From: Gammaproteobacteria bacterium
Lineage (GTDB): Bacteria > Pseudomonadota > Gammaproteobacteria > Pseudomonadales > Pseudohongiellaceae
Assembly (NCBI GenBank): GCA_947457195.1
Contig: CANGUU010000015.1
Location: 1-41,859, forward strand
DNA length: 41,859 nt
Direction: 5' to 3'
The position numbers and the translations under genes are program-made. Below are positions 36,258 through 41,859 of the stretch, piece by piece; position 1 is the first letter of the stretch, and every line of letters begins with the position of its first letter. Below the pieces are notes generated by a model that saw only the letters and a list, made by a program, of their open reading frames with translations, made no database searches and was not told the DNA's origin.

Positions 36258-37193
36258 CTAGTCAGCATTGTCGATGAGGCGATTCTGACTGAAAGACGGC
36301 AGTGTGAAACCTGGATCCTTGTGCATCCACACCGCAACTGCCTTGCCGACGATGCGGGACGCATCCGCTGGACCCCAGTAGCGACTGTCGCTGCTGTTGT
36401 CTCGGTTGTCCCCCATCATGAAATACTGGCCTTCGGGAATGATCATGCCCTCCGGCTGCAACCAGTCATAAACCCGATTGAAGCGCTGGGTCGCGGCGGT
36501 ATAGATGTCGTGGGTGACGCCTCCCACGGTCTCTTTCGAAAGAAGCACACCCTGATCTCGCAGCAACCCCACGCTTTCCTGCGGCAGTGCCTCACCATTG
36601 ACGTACACGACATTATCCTTGTACTGGATATGGTCACCTGGCAGACCGATTACGCGCTTGATGAAGTAGTTGGGATCATGGGGCGGCACGAAGACCATCA
36701 CATCTCCCCTTTTGGGCTCTCCGATGTCGAGTATCTTGGTACCGGTCACCGGCAGTCGCAAACCGTAGGCAAACTTGTTCACCACAATGAAGTCACCGAC
36801 GTTGAGCGTGGGAATCATCGAACCGGTGGGAATCTGGAAGGGTTCGAAGAGGAACGAGCGCAGCAGGGTGACAGCCAGCAGTATCGGAAAGAACGACCGG
36901 CCATATTCCACCGCGACGGGATAGCGGTTGACCTCGACGGCAGCCTCGAGTTGGCGTTGCTTGGCAGGATCCCGCATGGGACGTTGCTCGCCGGGCTGCG
37001 GCGGTATGGGCTTTCCCGACTCATCGAGCGTAGCGGCGTATTCGCTGAACTCCGCCAGGGTGAGACCACGCTGCAGCAAAAAGGCTTGCAGACGCGCAGC
37101 CCTTGGCTTGGCGAGAACCAACACATCGAACAGCCACAGTGCCCCGGCCACCGCCGAGAGCACTACCAGTACCAGGGAAAAATCGATATTCAT
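36258..37193 (-). CDS. lepB: Signal peptidase I
   Basis: A 311-residue inner-membrane protease that removes signal peptides from Sec and Tat substrates. Membrane segments lie at about 5-23 and 101-116. The catalytic Ser125 is in QIPTGSMIPTLNVGDF and the Lys179 base is in NYFIKRVIGLPGD; the C-terminal GDNRDNSSDSRYWG box is present. ATG at 37193 is chosen; upstream open frame overlaps lepA. It is 32 nt after lepA, the usual pairing. The small DUF4845 gene that Pseudomonas carries between lepB and rnc is absent. Confidence 0.96.
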   Translation of the reverse strand: MNIDFSLVLVVLSAVAGALWLFDVLVLAKPRAARLQAFLLQRGLTLAEFSEYAATLDESGKPIPPQPGEQRPMRDPAKQRQLEAAVEVNRYPVAVEYGRSFFPILLAVTLLRSFLFEPFQIPTGSMIPTLNVGDFIVVNKFAYGLRLPVTGTKILDIGEPKRGDVMVFVPPHDPNYFIKRVIGLPGDHIQYKDNVVYVNGEALPQESVGLLRDQGVLLSKETVGGVTHDIYTAATQRFNRVYDWLQPEGMIIPEGQYFMMGDNRDNSSDSRYWGPADASRIVGKAVAVWMHKDPGFTLPSFSQNRLIDNAD

Positions 37194-37225
37194 TTGCTGG
37201 GTCTCCTGAGGCGTCGTCCGATGAC

Positions 37226-39025
37226 TTACTTGTCGACTCGCAGGATGGCCAGGAAGGCCTCTTGGGGTACTTCCACGCTGCCCACCTGCTTCATGCGTTT
37301 CTTGCCGGCCTTTTGCTTTTCCAGAAGCTTGCGCTTGCGCGAGACATCGCCACCGTAGCACTTGGCCAGCACGTTCTTGCGCATGGCCTTGACAGTCGAA
37401 CGCGCGACGATCTGACCGCCAATGGCCGCCTGGATCGCCACATCGTACATTTGGCGTGGAATCAGTTCCTGCAATTTTTCCGTCAGAACGCGCCCCTTGG
37501 ACTGCGCCTGATCCCGATGGACGATCAGCGCCAGGGCATCCACCAGATCACCGTTGATCAGGATGTCCAACTTGACCAACTTGGCCGCTTGAAAGCGGAC
37601 GAAGTGATAGTCGAGGGAGGCGTATCCGCGACTTACCGACTTGAGCCGATCGAAAAAGTCCAGCACAACCTCGTTCATGGGCAACTCATAACGGATCGAA
37701 ACCTGATTGCCGATGAACTGCATGTCTTTCTGAACACCACGTTTCTCGACGCACAATGACAGCACATTGCCGACATAATCCTGTGGAACGAGGATGTTGG
37801 CTTCCACGATGGGCTCGCGCATTTCCTCGATGTTGCCGAGGGGCGGGAGTCGCGAGGGGCTGTCGACTCGCAGCACGTCGCCCGAGCGCGTGACCACCTC
37901 GAAAACTACGGTGGGCGCCGAAGTGATGAGATCGAGGTTGTACTCCCTTTCCAATCTCTCCTGCACGATCTCCATATGGAGCATGCCGAGAAAGCCGCAG
38001 CGAAAACCGATGCCAAGAGCATCAGAATTCTCCGGCTCATACTGGAGCGCGGCATCGTTGAGGGTGAGTTTTTCCAAAGCGTCCCGGAAGGCATCATAGT
38101 CATCAGCGGAAACCGGGAAGAGCCCGGCGTAAACCTGGGCTTGCACCTTTTTGAAACCCGGCAACGACTCGACTTCGGGGGTCTTGGCATGCGTGATGGT
38201 ATCGCCGACCGGAGCACCCTTGATCTCCTTGATGCCCGCTTCGATGAAGCCGACCTCTCCAGCCTTGAGTTCTTCGCGCACTTCACGTTTCGGATTGAAG
38301 ATGCCCACGTTGTCTACCGTGTGCACGCGACCCGTGCTCTTGGCGATGATCTTGTCCCCTTTGCGCAAGCTTCCGTGTCGCACGCGCACCAGGGATACCA
38401 CGCCCAGGTAATTATCGAACCACGAGTCGATGATCAGCGCCTGTAACTTGTCCTCTATATTGCCCTCCGGAGGCGGAATGGCGTGGATGATGGCTTCGAG
38501 CACCTCCTCCACCCCCATGCCACTCTTGGCACTGCATGGCACCGCACCACTGGCGTCGATTCCGATGATCTCCTCAATCTCTTTTCGCACCCGCTCGGGT
38601 TCCGCCTGTGGCAAATCCATCTTGTTGAGGATGGGCACGACTTCCAGACCCTGCTCAATCGCCGTGTAGCAATTGGCTACTGACTGTGCTTCCACCCCCT
38701 GTGCGGCGTCGACGATGAGCAGAGCTCCTTCACAAGCAGCGAGCGAGCGCGAAACCTCATAACTGAAGTCGACATGTCCCGGCGTGTCGATGAAATTGAG
38801 CTGGTAGGTTTTGCCTTGCCTCGACTTGTAATGCAGGGTGACCGAATGCGCCTTTATGGTGATGCCCCGCTCGCGCTCGATGTCCATGGAATCGAGTACT
38901 TGATCGGACATTTCGCGGTCGGTCAGACCCCCGCAGATCTGGATGAAGCGGTCAGCAAGCGTGGATTTGCCGTGATCGATGTGTGCAATGATGGAAAAGT
39001 TTCGGATGTGGCTGAGATCGCTCAC
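37226..39025 (-). CDS. lepA: Elongation factor 4 (LepA)
   Basis: A 599-residue ribosome-associated translational GTPase. [17 protein letters not shown] (11-27), the [13 protein letters not shown]3 motif and NKMDLP are visible, followed by EF-G-like domains and the LepA-specific C-terminal domain ([56 protein letters not shown] in the last quarter, read here only in part: [17 protein letters not shown]). The start is GTG at 39025. The enzyme is thought to remodel stalled or mistranslocated ribosomes and to help 30S biogenesis. Confidence 0.97.
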   Translation of the reverse strand: MSDLSHIRNFSIIAHIDHGKSTLADRFIQICGGLTDREMSDQVLDSMDIERERGITIKAHSVTLHYKSRQGKTYQLNFIDTPGHVDFSYEVSRSLAACEGALLIVDAAQGVEAQSVANCYTAIEQGLEVVPILNKMDLPQAEPERVRKEIEEIIGIDASGAVPCSAKSGMGVEEVLEAIIHAIPPPEGNIEDKLQALIIDSWFDNYLGVVSLVRVRHGSLRKGDKIIAKSTGRVHTVDNVGIFNPKREVREELKAGEVGFIEAGIKEIKGAPVGDTITHAKTPEVESLPGFKKVQAQVYAGLFPVSADDYDAFRDALEKLTLNDAALQYEPENSDALGIGFRCGFLGMLHMEIVQERLEREYNLDLITSAPTVVFEVVTRSGDVLRVDSPSRLPPLGNIEEMREPIVEANILVPQDYVGNVLSLCVEKRGVQKDMQFIGNQVSIRYELPMNEVVLDFFDRLKSVSRGYASLDYHFVRFQAAKLVKLDILINGDLVDALALIVHRDQAQSKGRVLTEKLQELIPRQMYDVAIQAAIGGQIVARSTVKAMRKNVLAKCYGGDVSRKRKLLEKQKAGKKRMKQVGSVEVPQEAFLAILRVDK

Positions 39026-39122
39026 GAACTGCCTTTGGCGTGATGGAGAAAGGCCGCCGAGTGTACCGGAAAGGGTCCGATGCCGCCATGTTGGCTGCCG
39101 CTTTCCTCAGCAGAATCATATC

Positions 39123-39138
39123 GTTGCAAATTTGCAAC
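39123..39138. promoter_or_regulatory. Perfect 16-bp palindrome upstream of lepA
   Basis: GTTGCAAATTTGCAAC reads the same on both strands with no central loop. It lies in the 196-nt gap between the DegP-family gene and lepA, 98 nt before the lepA GTG. A loop-free palindrome of this length suggests a dimeric repressor or activator site rather than an RNA hairpin. The binding protein is unknown. Confidence 0.55.
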
Positions 39139-39221
39139 TCAGCGCGAAGCGAGAGGTGGGTTCAGAATGCTGCGACGCAGACCCCATGGCTGCAGGACGC
39201 ACACGCGCCCTGTATGCCGCC

Positions 39222-40652
39222 TCACTCTTCAAGCCGAATGGTGAAGAAGGTCTGCCGTCCTTCCCGGACCACCAACACTGGCAGGGGTCGGTTAAATGGG
39301 AGGTTGGGTTCGAGTTCAGCGAGATCTTCAGGCGTGTTGAGGTCAACCCCGTTGAGCGACAGCAGTATATCCCCCTTTTGAAGTCTGGCCTGCTCTGCGG
39401 CGCCAGTCACATTCTCTACCAGAACACCGTTGTCGAGTTCGAGCTGCTGCTTGAGCTTGGCATCCAAACTCGTAACCTGCAAACCCAGTCCTCCACCCTC
39501 CTTCTGACTAGGCACACCCGGCGAAACGCTGGCCAGTGCGCCGAGCGTCCCTACGATCACCTCCAGAGTCTGTACTTGGCCGTCGCGGATTACATCGACT
39601 GGGACGGCCGTCCCCGGCTTTACCAGACCCACGAAGTAGGGCAGGTCGTCGCGAGTACGGATTTCCCGCTCATCGAAACTGGTCACGATATCGCCGGTAC
39701 GCAGCCCGGCAGCTGCCGCGGGACTGTCCTTGGTGACATCACTGATCAGTGCACCGTGCGGACGGTCCAGCTTGAAGGCGTCAGCAAGTTCCTGATTGAC
39801 ATCATCGATGGCCACGCCCAACCAGCCCCGCTCAACTTTGCCGGTCTCCCGGAGCTGAGCAACCACATTTTTCGCCACGTCGACCGGGATAGCGAAGGAC
39901 AACCCTATCGACCCCCCGGAGTTGTTGGTGGTGAAAATCTGCGAATTGATCCCGATCACCTCGCCTGCCAGGTTGAACAAGGGTCCCCCCGAGTGGCCGG
40001 GATTGATGGCGACATCAGTCTGGATGAAGGACACATAGTTGTTGCCGGACATGGGCAGACTGCGCCCCATGTAGCTGATGATGCCGGCAGCGACCGAGTA
40101 GGAAAGCCCAAAAGGTGACCCGATCGCCAAAACCCATTCACCGACTTTCACACGCTCAGAATCGCCTAGGCGTACCACCGGCAGTCCCTCGGCCTCGATC
40201 TTGAGTACGGCAAGGTCGGAGGTCTCGTCGGAGCCGACGACTTCTGCCGTGAACTCCCGCTGGTCATTGAGGGTCACCTTGATCGACGTTGCCTGGTCGA
40301 TCACGTGGTGGTTGGTGACGATGAAACCCGTCTTGTCGATGATGAAGCCCGAGCCGGTTGCACCGGGGCCATCCTGGCCACGTTGCTCGCCGTCTGGAGC
40401 GGGCATGTCCAGCCGTGGAGCCCGATCTCCGTAGAAATATCGCAGTAACTCTTCGAGTTCCTGGCGGTCCTCCGCGCTGTTGGCCCGCGGAGAATACGTC
40501 GTGCTGACGTTGACGATGGCCGGAGCGTTAGACTCCACGAGCCGCGTAAAGTCGGGAAGCCCTTGGGCCAAACTCGAAGACGTCCACACGCTGCAGACCA
40601 CCCCGATCATCGGGATCAGGTACACCTGAATCAATTTCGCGAGTCTTGCCAT
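39222..40652 (-). CDS. mucD: DegP/MucD-family periplasmic serine endoprotease
   Basis: A 476-residue HtrA protease. Signal peptide 1-29 (cleavage likely after SSSLA), trypsin-like domain with His116 (TNHHVID), Asp147 (SDLAVLKI) and Ser221 (GHSGGPL), then two PDZ domains (about 275-365 and 385-475). It degrades or refolds damaged envelope proteins and in Pseudomonas limits the sigma-E/AlgU response. The residue before the catalytic Ser is His where GNSGGPL is usual. ATG at 40652 follows GAGG. The upstream rseA homologue and downstream lepA agree with a MucD identity; symbol chosen from context. Confidence 0.93.
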   Translation of the reverse strand: MARLAKLIQVYLIPMIGVVCSVWTSSSLAQGLPDFTRLVESNAPAIVNVSTTYSPRANSAEDRQELEELLRYFYGDRAPRLDMPAPDGEQRGQDGPGATGSGFIIDKTGFIVTNHHVIDQATSIKVTLNDQREFTAEVVGSDETSDLAVLKIEAEGLPVVRLGDSERVKVGEWVLAIGSPFGLSYSVAAGIISYMGRSLPMSGNNYVSFIQTDVAINPGHSGGPLFNLAGEVIGINSQIFTTNNSGGSIGLSFAIPVDVAKNVVAQLRETGKVERGWLGVAIDDVNQELADAFKLDRPHGALISDVTKDSPAAAAGLRTGDIVTSFDEREIRTRDDLPYFVGLVKPGTAVPVDVIRDGQVQTLEVIVGTLGALASVSPGVPSQKEGGGLGLQVTSLDAKLKQQLELDNGVLVENVTGAAEQARLQKGDILLSLNGVDLNTPEDLAELEPNLPFNRPLPVLVVREGRQTFFTIRLEE

Positions 40653-40805
40653 GTGATCCTCTTTAAAATGCGGTCATTTACGCTACAAAGCGCCATTTGT
40701 ATCAACGCAACACTGCCTGTGTAGCCCCGCCTTCAGCAGGGGCTGACCTACATCAAGATCAAGGAGGTTATCTTGCGTGGGCTCACAACGTGCGAGCCAG
40801 GCACG
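40653..40805 (-). other. Intercistronic region between rseA and mucD, with hairpin
   Basis: The 153-nt gap contains AGCCCC (40723-40728) and GGGGCT (40739-40744) able to pair across a 10-nt loop. No open frame of useful length is present, so there is no degraded rseB here that I can see. It may carry a mucD promoter, but no clear -35/-10 pair was found. Confidence 0.5.
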
Positions 40806-41534
40806 TCAAGGCGCAGTTGGCGTCGAAACGGCGGGTCTGAAGGGCTGGAGTTGCGCAGGAAACATGCCAGTCTCACCGGAGTTGATGACGGCGGTGGTGC
40901 CCGAGAAGTTGCGCACGGCCCGCTCCAACCGATTGCGGGCTGCCTGATCGAGGCTTACGGTCTGCGTGACCGTTGCGGTGTTGTAGTCGCCACTGAGCTG
41001 CGGCAACGCCTGACCTTGGGTGATTGCCGGCTCGGCGGCAACTTCAACGGCAGCGACACCAGACACCGGCGCCCGCAGGGGCTGCAAACCGGAGTAGGCC
41101 AGGAGAACGGCAAGCGCTACCGAAGCGGCCACCGCCACTTGACCCAGCATTCGGGCAGATCGAAGTCCTGCGCGCCTTACAAGGGAAATGTGCGGAAACA
41201 CTGCGGCTCCGCCATTCAACTCCTGGCGAATACGCGGGGAGAGGTCAACAAAGGGTGACGCCGCCGTACCTTGGCTTACTGCCGACCTTACGGCCTCATA
41301 ACGTCGCAAGCGGGCAGAAAGTTGGGAATCGGCGGGCATGGCTCTGATTAGGCGCCGCAGTTCAAGCGCCTCAGCCTCATCATCCATCAGCGCCGACAAC
41401 GATTCCAGTAATGGAGACTGGCAAGACTCTGACCCGATGGCTGACCCCGAGCGGCATTCGGCGGGCGGCAGGTAAGCTGCAGCATCAGACAGCCCTGCCT
41501 TTAGGTCGGATACCACTTGTTGCTGTTCTGCCAT
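40806..41534 (-). CDS. rseA: RseA/MucA-family anti-sigma-E factor with extended N-terminus
   Basis: A 242-residue protein. LLESLSALMDDEAEALELRRLI at about 42-63 is the RseA N-terminal sigma-binding motif; a second part of the domain ends near 108. One membrane segment follows at about 131-150 (QVAVAASVALAVLLAYSG, very like MucA), then a short periplasmic region. Such factors hold sigma-E/AlgU at the membrane until proteolysis releases it. About 40 residues precede the domain, where MucA and RseA start almost at once. The start is taken as ATG 41534; GTG 41564 is also open. No rseB follows and no rpoE is seen within 295 nt upstream. Confidence 0.88.
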   Translation of the reverse strand: MAEQQQVVSDLKAGLSDAAAYLPPAECRSGSAIGSESCQSPLLESLSALMDDEAEALELRRLIRAMPADSQLSARLRRYEAVRSAVSQGTAASPFVDLSPRIRQELNGGAAVFPHISLVRRAGLRSARMLGQVAVAASVALAVLLAYSGLQPLRAPVSGVAAVEVAAEPAITQGQALPQLSGDYNTATVTQTVSLDQAARNRLERAVRNFSGTTAVINSGETGMFPAQLQPFRPAVSTPTAP

Positions 41535-41564
41535 CTCGAAAACTCTTTCCGCAACGTATTGCAC

Positions 41565-41859
41565 GAATGACTGCAGGACCGCCTTAGCGGCTTGCTGCTT
41601 GTTTACCTACAAGACCCGGTACGCCCTGCCTTACCTTTACTCTACCGGGAAAACTGTAACCGACTCCGATCAATTCCACCATGTCAGCCGCGCGGTAACC
41701 ACCACCGGGCTGGGAACCACCCAATGGCCATCGCATTCAGCTCGTCACAACAGCCCGGTCAGCGACGCCACTGGACTGAGTGTCCAAGGTGGCACGCACA
41801 GGTAGCAGTTGACATCACGTAGACAACGGGATCAGGAAATAATTCCCCTACGCTGGCAA
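41565..41859. other. Non-coding stretch at the right edge, upstream of rseA
   Basis: All three reverse frames contain stops in this stretch, so the sigma-factor gene that usually sits directly before rseA does not end here. Short + strand frames (for example 41592-41822) have no protein-like character. A loosely sigma-E-like pair (GGAATTA at 41840-41846 and TCTAC at 41819-41823, 16 bp apart on the - strand) was seen but is weak. I can identify nothing else. Confidence 0.5.

Noticed and set aside
41592-41822. 76-codon + strand frame at the right edge
   Set aside because: No ribosome site, no recognisable domain and protein-like composition is lacking; treated as non-coding.
41819-41846. Possible sigma-E promoter before rseA (GGAATTA, 16 bp, TCTAC)
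   Set aside because: Two mismatches in each element relative to GGAACTT and TCTGA; too weak to call in a 295-nt stretch.

Overview
The window is a chromosomal core-gene segment of a GC-rich gammaproteobacterium. Several blocks have the gene order I recall from Pseudomonas: rlmN-pilW-rodZ-ispG-hisS-yfgM-bamB-der; the isc operon next to trmJ/suhB; secF-secD-yajC-tgt; queA beside tRNA-Leu; lepA-lepB-rnc-era-recO below an anti-sigma factor/DegP pair; and cysM-rlmD-mazG. The species cannot be named from this sequence. The losses and junctions described below show it is not a standard Pseudomonas. Forty-four protein genes and one tRNA are supported; only suhB, pyk, a VOC-family gene and the tRNA lie on the + strand.

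Layout. 1-10046 (-): a tightly packed run from ndk and rlmN through type IV pilus, cell-shape, isoprenoid, tRNA-charging, outer-membrane assembly and ribosome-assembly genes, ending in a glutamine amidotransferase cut by the left edge. Most junctions overlap by 1-4 nt. 10145-15564 (-): iscR-iscS-iscU-iscA-hscB-hscA-fdx, a complete Fe-S assembly operon behind a good IscR-type operator. 15564-17295: trmJ and suhB, divergent. 17302-21683 (-): secF, secD, yajC, tgt. 21754-24337: a divergent mdh/pyk pair that separates tgt from queA. 24382-26679: queA, tRNA-Leu(CAA), and two small enzyme-like genes (VOC, SnoaL-like). 26764-29505 (-): uppP, tsaB and two Lys/Arg/Ala-rich histone-like genes. 29901-41534 (-): adk, mazG, rlmD, cysM, recO, era, rnc, lepB, lepA, a MucD/DegP protease and an RseA/MucA anti-sigma factor.

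Functional links. rlmN, pilW, rodZ, ispG, hisS, yfgM, bamB and der tie translation to envelope building. The isc genes supply Fe-S clusters needed by IspG, RlmN and RlmD encoded in the same window. SecDF-YajC, YfgM, BamB, LepB, UppP, DegP and RseA form an envelope export and stress set.

I did not find a clearly new multi-gene system. The regions most worth a second look are: the two histone-like genes between tsaB and adk, one carrying an exact internal 32-residue duplication; the Gln/Asn/Thr/Pro pentapeptide tail of RodZ; the N-terminally extended RseA with no rseB after it and no sigma-factor gene within 295 nt before it; the mdh/pyk pair inside the queA-tgt cluster; and several unexplained palindromes and hairpins.
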